64,000 bases of DNA from Limnohabitans sp. MMS-10A-192 (GTDB taxonomy: Bacteria > Pseudomonadota > Gammaproteobacteria > Burkholderiales > Burkholderiaceae_C), in assembly GCF_003063335.1 (NCBI RefSeq), contig NZ_NERX01000006.1:167032-231031 (forward strand), written 5' to 3'. The notes beneath the pieces were generated by a model. It searched no databases. It was given only the letters and a program-made list of their open reading frames with translations, and was not told where the DNA came from. The position numbers were made by a program, and so were the translations under genes. Positions 27,418 through 36,391 of this stretch are shown here, piece after piece (within the stretch, counting starts at the first letter, position 1; each line of letters starts with the position of its first letter).

Positions 27418-28167
27418 TCAAATGGTCATGCCACCGTCGACCATGTAGGCATTGCCCGTGGCGAAAATGGATTCGTCGGATGCGAGAAAGGTCACGATGG
27501 GCGCAATCTCTGCCGCCTGCGCCAGCCGCCCCATGGGCTGGCGGTTGATGAAGTCCTTGCGCGCCTGCACCGGGTCGGCGTAGCTGTTGATGCGGTCTTG
27601 CAGCGAAGGCGTGTCCACCGTGCCGGGGCAGATGCAGTTGCAACGGATGCCCTGGCGCACATAGTCGGCGGCCACGCTTTTGGTCAGGCCAATCACCGCC
27701 GCCTTGCTGGTGCCGTAAATGAAACGGTTGGGTAGGCCCTTGACGCTGGAGCACACGCTGGCCATGTTGATGATGCTGCCGCCGTGACCGTCTTTTTCAA
27801 ACTGCGCGACCATTTTGGGAATGGCCGCCTGGATCATCCAGAACTGCGAACGTACGTTCAGGTTGAAGGCAAATTCCCAATCGTCGTCGGTGGCCAATTC
27901 AATGTTGCCGTTGTGCACAAAGCCCGCGCAATTGAAGATGATGTCGATGCGCGTGAGGCTGGCCACCTGCGCGGCAATGGCCGATTTGTCGAGCACATTC
28001 AGCACGGCGGTGTGCACGTTGGCCACACCCTCATACGACTTGAGCAATTCGGCATTCACATCCGTGGCGTACACGGTCGCACCTTCAGCGGCCATGGCCA
28101 GCGCAGCAGCCTGGCCAATGCCTTGACCGGCAGCAGTCACCAGCGCGATTTTTCCTTTGAGTCTCAT
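27418..28167 (-). CDS. SDR dehydrogenase, 2-keto-3-deoxy-L-fuconate dehydrogenase-like (SDR 2)
   Basis: A 249-residue classical SDR: nucleotide motif TAAGQGIGQAAA, NCAG, catalytic YGTSK, and the distinctive block GLTKSVAADYVRQGIRCNC followed by PGTVDTPSLQDRI. This block is shared with DHRS6 and bacterial 2-keto-3-deoxy-L-fuconate dehydrogenases, which make the 2,4-diketo acid that an FAH-type enzyme cleaves. The start overlaps the stop of the enolase gene as ATGA. The precise sugar acid is uncertain. Confidence 0.83.
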   Translation of the reverse strand: MRLKGKIALVTAAGQGIGQAAALAMAAEGATVYATDVNAELLKSYEGVANVHTAVLNVLDKSAIAAQVASLTRIDIIFNCAGFVHNGNIELATDDDWEFAFNLNVRSQFWMIQAAIPKMVAQFEKDGHGGSIINMASVCSSVKGLPNRFIYGTSKAAVIGLTKSVAADYVRQGIRCNCICPGTVDTPSLQDRINSYADPVQARKDFINRQPMGRLAQAAEIAPIVTFLASDESIFATGNAYMVDGGMTI

Positions 28168-29279
28168 GATGCTTGGATCTCCATGTGGGTCGTTTGTCGT
28201 TGTTGAATGGCCGCCCAGTCCCAGGCAATGCCCAAGCCAGGCGTTTCGGGTGGCAAGGCATAACCGTCCTGCACCTGCATGCGCGAGGTGGTGATGTCGT
28301 CAAGCTGCGGGATGTATTCCACCCAAGTGGCGTTGGGCACGGCCGCACACAGGCTCACATGCAACTCCATCAAAAAGTGCGGGCACACCGCCACGTCAAA
28401 AGTTTCGGCCAAGTGCGCGGTTTTGATCCAAGGCGTGATGCCGCCGATGCGTGCCACGTCGGGCTGCACGATCGAGCACGCGCCCTGCTCCAAATATTCG
28501 CGGAACTGCATCGGGTGGTACATCGATTCGCCCACCGCCACGGGGATGGTGGTGTGCTCGCGCAACTGGCGGTGGCCCGACACGTCTTCGGCGGGCAGGG
28601 GCTCTTCGATCCAGGCCAGACCCAGCCCATCAAAAGCACGCGCACGGCGCACGACTTCTGCGCGGTTGAAGCCTTGGTTGGCGTCGGTCATCAGCTCAAA
28701 GCCTGGTCCCACCGCATCGCGCACGGCAGAGAGGCGCGCCACGTCTTCGCTCACATGCGGGCGGCCGATTTTGATCTTGGCGCCCTTGAAGCCTTGGGCT
28801 TGCGCCTCCAGCGTTTGGTCCACCAGCGCCTGCGGCGACAGGTGCAACCAACCGCCTTCGGTGGTGTAGAGCGGCACGCGCGCTTGCGCCCCGCCCAGCA
28901 AGCGCCACAGCGGCAGGCCCTGGCTTTGCGCACGCCAGTCCCACAAGGCCGTGTCCACACAGGCGAGTGCCAAGCTGGTCATGGCCCCCACAGCGGTGGC
29001 GTGGGTGTGAAAAAACAAGTCTTTCCAGATTGCCTCAACCATGACCGGATCACGCCCAATGAGGCGCGGCGCCAAGTGGTCCTTGAGCAAAGCAATGACC
29101 GATGAGCCGCCCGTGCCAATCGTGTAGGCGTAGCCCGTGGCGTCAATGCCGTCGCTGCAGTGCAGCGTGAGCAAAATCGTTTCTTGCGTCACAAAGGACT
29201 GGATGGCGTCGGTGCGCAAAACCTTGGGCGGCAAATTGACTTGCCGAAGGCTCACGCGGTCAATGGTGACTGGGGGCAT
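28164..29279 (-). CDS. Enolase-superfamily acid-sugar dehydratase (mandelate-racemase subgroup)
   Basis: A 371-residue barrel enzyme. The KxK base pair is Lys168/Lys170 (AKIKIGR). Metal ligands are Asp199 (TDANQGF), Glu225 (IEEPL) and Glu251 (GESMYH), and the His301-Asp274 pair sits in PHFLMELH and QPDVARIGG. The layout resembles galactarate/L-talarate dehydratase. It should dehydrate an aldonate or aldarate to a 2-keto-3-deoxy acid. ATG 29279 is used instead of TTG 29285. It is first in the minus-strand operon, divergent from the FadR-type regulator. Confidence 0.83.
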   Translation of the reverse strand: MPPVTIDRVSLRQVNLPPKVLRTDAIQSFVTQETILLTLHCSDGIDATGYAYTIGTGGSSVIALLKDHLAPRLIGRDPVMVEAIWKDLFFHTHATAVGAMTSLALACVDTALWDWRAQSQGLPLWRLLGGAQARVPLYTTEGGWLHLSPQALVDQTLEAQAQGFKGAKIKIGRPHVSEDVARLSAVRDAVGPGFELMTDANQGFNRAEVVRRARAFDGLGLAWIEEPLPAEDVSGHRQLREHTTIPVAVGESMYHPMQFREYLEQGACSIVQPDVARIGGITPWIKTAHLAETFDVAVCPHFLMELHVSLCAAVPNATWVEYIPQLDDITTSRMQVQDGYALPPETPGLGIAWDWAAIQQRQTTHMEIQAS

Positions 29280-29401
29280 GCGCAACTCGGCTCAAAGAAC
29301 AAGACAAGGGGCCAACCAAAACACAAGCGAACGATTTGCCGCATGCGCAAGGTCTGCCGCAGCCCACACATCCATGCGGGTTTGTGCGGATTCGAAATGG
29401 C

Positions 29402-29453
29402 TTGACCGGTCAAATCTGAACATGTGATGATTGTGCAACTGGTCTGACCAATT
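29402..29453. promoter_or_regulatory. Two operator-like palindromes in the divergent sugar-acid promoter
   Basis: In the 204-base divergent gap, TTGACCGGTCAA (29402-29413) is a perfect palindrome, and AACTGGTCTGACCAATT (29437-29453) is a near-perfect one around TGGTCTGACCA. The second has the TGGTC-N-GACCA form used by FadR-subfamily GntR regulators. Both probably bind the product of the gene starting at 29484 and could control both arms of the locus. Confidence 0.75.
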
Positions 29454-29483
29454 CTCCAATTCACGTTATCCCTGATCCCTCGC

Positions 29484-30206
29484 ATGACCGCCCCAAGCCT
29501 TGAACCCCAGCGCCTTTACCGCCAGATTGCCGAGCAACTTCGGCAACTGATGGCCTCAGGCGAATTCGCGGTGGGTTCTCGTTTGCCGGCCGAGCGCGAC
29601 CTGGCCGCGCAACTGGGCGTGAGCCGCCCCTCGGTGCGCGAAGCGCTGATCGCGCTCGAAGTCGAAGGCATGATCGAAGTGCGCACCGGTTCGGGCATTT
29701 ACGTGCAAAGCACCACACGCCCCAAGCGCTCCGTCAGCAGCCGAGCAACAGACACACCGACCCAATGGGGTCCTCTCGAAGTGATGAGCGCCCGCATCCT
29801 CGTGGAGTCCGAGGTGGCCGCGCTGGCCGCCAACAACGCCCAGAAAAAAGACTTGCAAGCCATCCGCGCAGCTCTGCAAAAAATGGCGCTCGAAGCCGCA
29901 CAAGACGAAGTGCCCCGCTGGGGCGATGAGGCCTTTCACGAAGCCATCGCCAAGGCCTGTGGCAACAGCGTTTTGTTGGACACCGTGCAACGCTTTTGGC
30001 TCGCCCGCAATGGCCCTTTGTTCGAGCGGCTGGGCGATTACTTTGAACACCCCGAGTCCTGGCAAGCCGCCATCGCCGAACACCAGGCCGTGCTGCACGC
30101 CATTGAAGCGCACGACGCCTCGGCAGCTCGCAAGGCCATGCAAAAGCACCTGAAACAAGCCCACAAAAGATACAGCGCGAGCTGGCGCCGCGCACCCGCC
30201 CGTTAG
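29484..30206 (+). CDS. GntR-family (FadR subfamily) regulator, UxuR/ExuR-like
   Basis: A 240-residue regulator with an N-terminal winged helix (LYRQIAEQLRQLMASGEF and PAERDLAAQLGVSRPSVREAL) and a helical FCD domain with metal-binding His residues (DEAFHEAIA, IAEHQAVLHAIEAHD). FCD proteins commonly sense sugar acids or organic acids. It is read into the TRAP operon (55 bases before dctP). Similarity to ExuR/UxuR-type hexuronate regulators fits the neighbours. Confidence 0.87.
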   Translation: MTAPSLEPQRLYRQIAEQLRQLMASGEFAVGSRLPAERDLAAQLGVSRPSVREALIALEVEGMIEVRTGSGIYVQSTTRPKRSVSSRATDTPTQWGPLEVMSARILVESEVAALAANNAQKKDLQAIRAALQKMALEAAQDEVPRWGDEAFHEAIAKACGNSVLLDTVQRFWLARNGPLFERLGDYFEHPESWQAAIAEHQAVLHAIEAHDASAARKAMQKHLKQAHKRYSASWRRAPAR

Positions 30207-30261
30207 GGTGGTTTTTCTGTTCCCGCGTCAGCAAATTTCAAACCCCAAAGAGGAGACAAAG

Positions 30262-31251
30262 ATGAGCAAACGATTCGCATTGAAAACCCTGGCCGCCGTC
30301 GGTGCCATGGCCGTGGGCACGCTGCTGCTCAGCACCAGCGCCATGGCCCAGCAAAAAATCAAGTGGGCCCACGTTTACGAAACCTCCGAGCCGTACCACA
30401 CCGAATCGGTCTGGGCCGCCGAAGAAATCAAAAAGCGCAGCAACGGCAAGTTCGACATCCAGGTCTTCCCCGCCTCCACACTGGGCAAAGAAACCGACAT
30501 CAACCAAGGCCTGACCCTGGGCACGGTGGACATGATCATCAGCGGCCCCTCTTTTGCGGCCCGCACCTACCCGCGCTTTGGCATTGCCTACTACCCCTTC
30601 ATCTTCCGCGATGGCGACCACCTGATCGCTTATTCCAAGAGCCCCGTGTTCCAGGAAATGGTCAACGAATTCCGAAGCAAAACCGGCATCCAGGTCACGG
30701 CCTACACCTACTACGGTGCACGCCACACCACAGCCCAAAAAGCCTTCACCAACTGCGCGGGCATGAAAGGCATCAAGATCCGCGTGCCCGATGTGCCGGC
30801 CTACCGCGCCACGCCTGAAGCTTGCGGCGCCAACCCCACCCCGATTGCTTTTGCCGAGGTGTATTTGGCCTTGCAAAACGGCACCGTCGAGGCGCAAGAA
30901 AACCCCTTGACCACCATCGAAGCCAAGAAGTTCTTTGAAGTGCAAAAGGCCATCATGATGACGGGCCACATCGTGGACGGTTTGACCACACAAATTGCAC
31001 CGCACCTGTGGAACAAGCTCAGCGACGCCGAAAAGAAAATGTTCACCGACGTGACGCAAGAAGCCGCTGTGCGCGCCACCGGCAAGATCAAGGCACGTGA
31101 GGCCGAGTTGGTCGACGAGTTCAAGAAAAAGGGCCTGCAGATCGTGCAGGTGGACCGCAAGTCTTTCCAGGACGCCGTCCTGAAAAACAAGCCCCTGACC
31201 TCCATGGGCTTCACACAGTCTGACTTCGACAAAATCCAAGCCGCCAAATAA
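30262..31251 (+). CDS. dctP: TRAP transporter substrate-binding protein (DctP type)
   Basis: A 329-residue periplasmic protein. The signal peptide is about residues 1-29 (ending STSAMAQ), followed by the DctP fold with KWAHVYETSEPYHTES, KFDIQVFPASTLGKE, the substrate-anchoring Arg in MKGIKIRVPD and the domain-closing segment VYLALQNGTVEAQENP. It captures an organic or sugar acid for the DctQM membrane unit. ATG 30262 has a GAGGAGA site; the longer frame is upstream noise. Neighbouring dehydratases point to a hexuronate or aldonate ligand. Confidence 0.92.
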   Translation: MSKRFALKTLAAVGAMAVGTLLLSTSAMAQQKIKWAHVYETSEPYHTESVWAAEEIKKRSNGKFDIQVFPASTLGKETDINQGLTLGTVDMIISGPSFAARTYPRFGIAYYPFIFRDGDHLIAYSKSPVFQEMVNEFRSKTGIQVTAYTYYGARHTTAQKAFTNCAGMKGIKIRVPDVPAYRATPEACGANPTPIAFAEVYLALQNGTVEAQENPLTTIEAKKFFEVQKAIMMTGHIVDGLTTQIAPHLWNKLSDAEKKMFTDVTQEAAVRATGKIKAREAELVDEFKKKGLQIVQVDRKSFQDAVLKNKPLTSMGFTQSDFDKIQAAK

Positions 31252-31263
31252 GCCATCAGGCTG

Positions 31264-31294
31264 CGCAGGTCGGGCCGACACCGCCCGACCTGCG
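31264..31294 (+). terminator. Strong hairpin between dctP and dctQ
   Basis: CGCAGGTCGGGC (31264-31275) and GCCCGACCTGCG (31283-31294) pair perfectly around a seven-base loop, 12 bases after the dctP stop. There is no U tract, so it probably protects or partly stops the dctP message, giving more binding protein than membrane subunits. Confidence 0.75.
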
Positions 31295-31320
31295 GCATTT
31301 CCCGAATTCAAGGATTTCCC

Positions 31321-31896
31321 ATGAGCAACCTCCCCGACCTCGACGCCCTGCCCAAAGTCATGGGGGACGATGGCCAGTTTCATGCCACCGATGACGAAGT
31401 GGATTTGTCAGGCACCCCCATCGAAGCCTGGGTGGCACTGGCTTTCTTCTGGGCTTTGGGCCTGACGGTGTTTTACCAATTCTTCACACGCTATGTGATG
31501 AACAACTCGGCGTCGTGGACCGAAGAAATCGCACGCTATTTATTGATCGCCACGGTGTTCACCGGGGCCACGATTGGGGTGGCCAAGAACAACCACATTC
31601 AGGTGGATTTCTTTTACCGCTTCATGCCGGACTGGATGTCACGCGCCATGGGCACCGTGGTGGATGTGATGCGCATTGCCTTCTTTGGCGCCGCCACCGT
31701 GCTGACAGGCCAGATGATGGAAAAACTGGGCAGCTACAAGATGACCATCATCGATTTGCCCATGAACTTGATCTATGGCGTGGTGATGGCCGGTTTTGCC
31801 GCCATGTGCCTGCGCGCCATGTGGGTGGCCAAAGTGCATTGGCAACGCGGCTACACCGTGCTGCAACGCCCCGAATCCGAAATGTCCGACCGCTGA
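31321..31896 (+). CDS. dctQ: TRAP transporter small membrane subunit (DctQ type)
   Basis: A 191-residue protein with four membrane helices; the conserved DctQ block NNSASWTEEIARYLLIATVFTG-like at residues 60-82 and the following VAKNNHIQVDFF are clear. The N-terminus carries a longer than usual soluble tail (about 35 residues). It pairs with DctM in a sodium-driven importer. Confidence 0.92.
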   Translation: MSNLPDLDALPKVMGDDGQFHATDDEVDLSGTPIEAWVALAFFWALGLTVFYQFFTRYVMNNSASWTEEIARYLLIATVFTGATIGVAKNNHIQVDFFYRFMPDWMSRAMGTVVDVMRIAFFGAATVLTGQMMEKLGSYKMTIIDLPMNLIYGVVMAGFAAMCLRAMWVAKVHWQRGYTVLQRPESEMSDR

Positions 31897-31917
31897 AACG
31901 CCCTTAGAAAGTTCTCC

Positions 31918-33312
31918 ATGCTGAAGATCCTTTTTCTCATCCTCATGAGCGGCGGCATCCCGGTGGCCATTGCCATGGCGGGTGCATCCTTGCTGTATCT
32001 GTTTTTTGTCGAAAGCTCGCCGCCCTTTGTGGTCATCCACCGCATGGTCTCGGGCATCGACAGCTTTCCACTGCTGGCCGTGCCCTTCTTCATTCTGGCC
32101 GGTAACCTGATGAACAACGCGGGCATCACCAACCGCATCTACAACTATGCGCTGGCCTTGGTGGGCTGGCTCAAGGGCGGCTTAGGTCACGTCAACGTGG
32201 TGGGCTCGGTGGTATTTGCGGGCATGAGCGGCACGGCCATTGCCGACGCTGCGGGCCTGGGCACCATCGAGATCAAGGCCATGAAAGACCATGGTTACAG
32301 CACCGAGTTTGCGGTGGGCGTCACGGCCGCATCGGCCACGCTGGGGCCCATCATTCCGCCGAGCTTGCCCTTTGTGATCTACGGCATGATGGCCAACGTC
32401 TCGGTCGGGGCCTTGTTCTTGGCAGGCATCTTGCCGGGCGTGTTGATGGCGCTGTTGATGATGCTCACCGTGGCCTTTTTTGCCCACAAAAACGGCTGGG
32501 GTGCCGACGTCAAATTCGAGTGGCCCAAAGTCATCAAGGCCCTGGCCGAAACCGCTGTGGTGGTGGGCTGGCCCTTGTCCATTTGGTGGTTGGTGACCGC
32601 CATGGGCACGCCGCCTCAGATCACGGTGTTTGTGGCCTTGATCGTTTTGTTCGCTGCCGACAAGTTCTTCAACTTTCAAGCCGTCTTGCCCATCATGACC
32701 CCGGTCATCCTGATTGGCGGCATGACCACCGGCGTGTTCACCCCCACCGAAGGCGCGATTGCGGCTTGCGTCTGGGCGATTGCCTTGGGCTTTTTTTGGT
32801 ACCGCACGCTCAACTTCAAGATGTTCGTGAAGATCTGCCTGGACACCGTAGAGACCACCGCCACCGTGCTGTTCATCGTGGCCGCAGCCAGTATTTTTGG
32901 CTGGATGCTCACTGCCACAGGCGTGACCACCGCCATCTCCAGCTGGGTCTTGGGCTTCACGCAAGAACCTTGGGTCTTCTTGCTGCTGGCCAATGCGCTG
33001 ATGCTGTTTGTGGGCTGCTTCCTGGAGCCGACTGCCGCCATCACCATCCTCGTGCCGATTCTGGTGCCGATTTGCCAACAGCTGGGCATCGACCTGGTGC
33101 ACTTCGGTTTGGTCATGGTGCTGAACCTGATGATCGGCCTGCTGCACCCGCCCATGGGCATGGTGCTGTTCGTGCTGGCCCGCGTGGCCAAGCTCAGCGT
33201 CGAGCGGACCACCATGGCCATCTTGCCTTGGCTGTTCCCGCTGATGGGCAGCCTGATCGTCATCACCTATGTGCCCAGCCTGGTGCTGTGGTTGCCCAAG
33301 CAGTTTTATTGA
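31918..33312 (+). CDS. dctM: TRAP transporter large membrane subunit (DctM type)
   Basis: A 464-residue permease with about 12 helices and DctM motifs MNNAGITNRIYNYALALVG, VVFAGMSGTAIADAAGLG, and LGPIIPPSLPFVIYG. It is somewhat longer than the usual 425 residues because of an internal hydrophobic segment (about 200-260). It carries the substrate across the inner membrane with sodium. Confidence 0.93.
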   Translation: MLKILFLILMSGGIPVAIAMAGASLLYLFFVESSPPFVVIHRMVSGIDSFPLLAVPFFILAGNLMNNAGITNRIYNYALALVGWLKGGLGHVNVVGSVVFAGMSGTAIADAAGLGTIEIKAMKDHGYSTEFAVGVTAASATLGPIIPPSLPFVIYGMMANVSVGALFLAGILPGVLMALLMMLTVAFFAHKNGWGADVKFEWPKVIKALAETAVVVGWPLSIWWLVTAMGTPPQITVFVALIVLFAADKFFNFQAVLPIMTPVILIGGMTTGVFTPTEGAIAACVWAIALGFFWYRTLNFKMFVKICLDTVETTATVLFIVAAASIFGWMLTATGVTTAISSWVLGFTQEPWVFLLLANALMLFVGCFLEPTAAITILVPILVPICQQLGIDLVHFGLVMVLNLMIGLLHPPMGMVLFVLARVAKLSVERTTMAILPWLFPLMGSLIVITYVPSLVLWLPKQFY

Positions 33313-33321
33313 GGTCTTGTC

Positions 33322-34848
33322 ATGAGTGCTTTCATTCGCCTGCACCCCGCCGATGACGTGGTCATCGCCCGCGCCCAACTCATGAGCGGCACCGCCGTGG
33401 ACGGCGTGCCCGTGCGCGGCCTGATTCCGCCCGGCCACAAAATCGCCACCCGCGCCATCACGGCCGGTGAACCGGTACGCCGCTACAACCAGATCATTGG
33501 CTTCGCTTCACAAGCCATTGCCCCCGGCGAACATGTGCACACGCACAACCTGAACATGGGCGCTGAAAAAGGCAACTTTGAGCGCGACTACGCCATCGGG
33601 CAAGACGTCAAAGCCGAGCCGGTGCGCCAACAAGCGACCTTCATGGGCTACAAGCGCAGCGACGGCCGCGTGGCCACCCGCAATTACATCGGCGTGCTCT
33701 CCAGCGTCAACTGTTCGGCCACTGCGGCACGCGCGATTGCCGACCACTTCTCCAAGCGCAACAACCCCGCAGCGCTGGCCAACTTTCCGAACGTGGACGG
33801 CGTGGTGGCACTGACACACGGCACCGGCTGCGGCATGGACACCGAAGGCTTGGGCATCCAGCTGCTGGAGCGCACGCTGGCCGGTTACGCCACCCACGCC
33901 AACTTCTGGGGCGTGGTGGTGGTGGGTCTGGGTTGCGAAGCCAACCAGCTCAACACCTGGCTGGCGCACAGCAGCTTGCGCGAGGGCGACACGCTCAAGG
34001 TCTTCAACATCCAGGACACGGGCGGCACGCGCCTCACGGTGGAAAAAGGCATTGCCTTGATCGAAGAAATGCTGCCACGCGCCAACGCCATCACCCGCGA
34101 GCCATGCAGTGCCGAGCACATCACGGTGGGCTTGCAGTGCGGCGGGTCTGACGGTTATTCGGGCATCAGCGCCAACCCGGCGCTGGGCGCGGCGGTGGAC
34201 CTGCTGGTGCAGCACGGCGGCACCGCCATCCTGAGCGAAACCCCCGAAATTTATGGCGCCGAGCATTTGCTCACACGCCGCGCCGTCAAGCCCGAAGTGG
34301 CGCACAAGCTGATCGAGCGCATCCGATGGTGGGAGAACTACACCGCCATCAACGGCGGCGAGATGAACAACAACCCCTCGCCCGGCAACAAGGCCGGAGG
34401 CCTGACCACCATCCTCGAAAAGTCACTGGGTGCAGTGGCCAAGGGCGGCACCAGCAACCTGCAAGCGGTGTACGAATACGCCGAGCCGGTCACCGCCAAA
34501 GGCTTTGTCTACATGGACACGCCCGGCTACGACCCGGTCAGCGCCACGGGCCAGGTCGCGGGCGGTGCCAACCTGATTTGCTTCACCACCGGGCGCGGCA
34601 GCGCCTATGGCTGCGCCCCTTCGCCCAGCCTCAAGTTCTCGACCAACACGGCGCTCTGGAAAAAGCAGGAAGAGGACATGGACCTCAACTGCGGCGAGAT
34701 CGTGGACGGCGGCGTCAGCATCGCCGAGATGGGCCAGCGCATCTTCGAGATGATCTTGGCTGCAGCATCCGGAGAGCCCACCAAGAGCGAGCGCCACGGT
34801 TACGGCCAAAACGAGTTTGTGCCGTGGCAAGTTGGCGCGGTGATGTGA
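33322..34848 (+). CDS. uxaA: UxaA-family altronate dehydratase
   Basis: A 508-residue enzyme with an N-terminal SAF domain (residues 1-95, ending in HVHTHNL), and the UxaA core: YKRSDGRVATRNYIGVLSSV, THGTGCGMD, QCGGSDGYSGISANPALG and the C-terminal FTTGRGSAYGCAPSPSLK. These iron-dependent dehydratases convert D-altronate or galactarate to 2-keto-3-deoxy acids. Altronate is the likeliest substrate given UxuB and ManD downstream. It begins 9 bases after dctM. Confidence 0.9.
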   Translation: MSAFIRLHPADDVVIARAQLMSGTAVDGVPVRGLIPPGHKIATRAITAGEPVRRYNQIIGFASQAIAPGEHVHTHNLNMGAEKGNFERDYAIGQDVKAEPVRQQATFMGYKRSDGRVATRNYIGVLSSVNCSATAARAIADHFSKRNNPAALANFPNVDGVVALTHGTGCGMDTEGLGIQLLERTLAGYATHANFWGVVVVGLGCEANQLNTWLAHSSLREGDTLKVFNIQDTGGTRLTVEKGIALIEEMLPRANAITREPCSAEHITVGLQCGGSDGYSGISANPALGAAVDLLVQHGGTAILSETPEIYGAEHLLTRRAVKPEVAHKLIERIRWWENYTAINGGEMNNNPSPGNKAGGLTTILEKSLGAVAKGGTSNLQAVYEYAEPVTAKGFVYMDTPGYDPVSATGQVAGGANLICFTTGRGSAYGCAPSPSLKFSTNTALWKKQEEDMDLNCGEIVDGGVSIAEMGQRIFEMILAAASGEPTKSERHGYGQNEFVPWQVGAVM

Positions 34849-34868
34849 ATGGGATGTGGGCCCTCCCC

Positions 34869-35072
34869 TTGTCATCCCAACCATCCATTTGTCATCCCGG
34901 ATTCCAATTTGTCGTCCCAGATTGCAATTTGTCATCCCGGATTCCAATGTGTCATCCCGGACTTGATCCGGGATCCATGTTGACCGACCGCCCCCCAAAA
35001 AAACCCAAGATGGACCCCGGGTCAAGCCGGGGGTGACAACTGACTAGCCCCAGGCTCAACCCCGGGGTGACA
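34869..35072. repeat. REP-derived 20-bp tandem array plus REP pair (copy 3)
   Basis: From 34869, four successive units of exactly 20 bases (TTGTCATCCCGGATTCCAAT type, with variants) lead into a full hairpin at 34949-34977 (GTCATCCCGG..CCGGGATCC), then inverted copies at 35012-35037 and 35045-35071. The array fills the gap between uxaA and the dehydrogenase gene, leaving 30 bases for the ribosome site of the latter. Confidence 0.85.
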
Positions 35073-35102
35073 AGAAAAACCCAACGACCGATAAGGATCA
35101 TC

Positions 35103-36164
35103 ATGAGCCAATGCATTCAAGCTGCTGATCTGCGCACCAAAGTCGCCCGCATCATCGAACAAGCGGGCAGCACCCCGGCCGAAGCTGCGCAAGTGGCCGA
35201 CAACCTGGTCATGGCCAACCTGAGCGGGCATGACTCGCACGGCGTGGGCATGGTGCCGCGCTATGTGGACGCGGTGCTCGAAGGCGGCCTGAGTCCCAAC
35301 ACGGGCGTGAAGGTGCTGCTCGATACCGGACCGCTGCTGAACCTGGACGGCCAGCGCGGCTACGGCCAGATCACCGGCGTGCAAGCCATGCAGATGGGCA
35401 TTGAGCGCGCCAAGCAACACGGTGTGTGCACCGTGGCCCTGAGCCGCTCACACCACCTGGGCCGCATTGGCCACTTTGCCGAGATGGCGGTGGCGCAAGG
35501 CCTGGTGTCGGTGCATTTTGTCAACGTGCTCTCGCGCCCCGTGGTCGCCCCCTTTGGTGGCGGCGACGGCCGTTTTGGCACCAACCCCTGCTGCATCGGC
35601 GTGCCCATGGGCAGCCGCGCCCCCTTTGTGCTCGACTTTGCCACCAGCCGAGTGGCGCAAGGCAAGATGCGCGTGGCCCACAACAAGGGCGAACAAGTGC
35701 CGCCCGGCTATTTGATCGATGAACACGGCCACCCCACCACCGACCCTGGCGTGGTGGTGGTGCCCCAGTCCAATGGTTTGTTTGGCGCACTCATGACCTT
35801 TGGCGACCACAAGGGCTTTGGCATGGCCATGGCCTGTGAACTGCTGGGTGGCGCGCTGACTGGCAGCGGCACTTGGCACCGCGAAGCCGACCAGCAACGC
35901 GCTGTGCTGAACGGCATGCTGACGATGCTGATCGACCCGGTGCGCCTGGGCACGCAAGCCTCGTTCGAGCAAGAAGCCCTGGCTTTTGCCGACTGGCTGC
36001 GCCAAAGCCCCGATGCACCCGGAAGCGATGGCGTCAAGCTGGCGGGCGAGCCCGAACGCACGGCACGCGCCGACCGCGAGCAAAACGGCATCTGGATCGA
36101 CGACGCGACCTGGGCAGAGATTGAGGCGTCTGAGAAAAAATTGCAGCAATCTCCCCGGACTTGA
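35103..36164 (+). CDS. Malate/L-lactate dehydrogenase family oxidoreductase (Ldh_2)
   Basis: A 353-residue NAD(P)-dependent oxidoreductase of the Ldh_2/YlbC/ComC family: GHDSHGVGMVPRYVD, the catalytic His in SRSHHLGRIGH, PNPCC-like GTNPCCIGVPMGS, LDFATSRVAQGKMR and GDHKGFGMAMACELLGG. Members act on malate, lactate, ureidoglycolate or 2-keto-sugar acids. Inside this operon it may oxidise the hydroxyacid produced by the FAH branch or reduce a ketoacid; substrate is unproven. ATG 35103 has an AAGGA site. Confidence 0.87.
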   Translation: MSQCIQAADLRTKVARIIEQAGSTPAEAAQVADNLVMANLSGHDSHGVGMVPRYVDAVLEGGLSPNTGVKVLLDTGPLLNLDGQRGYGQITGVQAMQMGIERAKQHGVCTVALSRSHHLGRIGHFAEMAVAQGLVSVHFVNVLSRPVVAPFGGGDGRFGTNPCCIGVPMGSRAPFVLDFATSRVAQGKMRVAHNKGEQVPPGYLIDEHGHPTTDPGVVVVPQSNGLFGALMTFGDHKGFGMAMACELLGGALTGSGTWHREADQQRAVLNGMLTMLIDPVRLGTQASFEQEALAFADWLRQSPDAPGSDGVKLAGEPERTARADREQNGIWIDDATWAEIEASEKKLQQSPRT

Positions 36165-36172
36165 TTGACCCC

Positions 36173-36320
36173 CGTCACCCCTGACATTGATGGAAACCTG
36201 TCACCCATGACATAGATGGGACCCTGTCACCCCGGAATTGGTTGATCTCTGTCACCCCGGACTTGATCCGGGGTCCATGCCTCCAACGACCATGGATACC
36301 GGATCAAGTCCGGTATGACA
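36173..36320. repeat. REP-like inverted pair with degenerate copies (copy 4)
   Basis: Four degenerate GTCACCC units (36173-36249) precede a complete pair. GTCACCCCGGACTTGATCCGGGG is at 36251-36273, and the inverse CCGGATCAAGTCCGGTATGAC at 36299-36319. The two hairpins are joined by a shorter inverted TCCATG/CATGGA, so the whole 70 bases can fold as one large cruciform. Confidence 0.85.
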
Positions 36321-36391
36321 AAAATTCACCGTGACGACAACCTTCTGTCAACAGCCCCGACCTCAGTCCACCCAGCACACCGGCCTGCACC

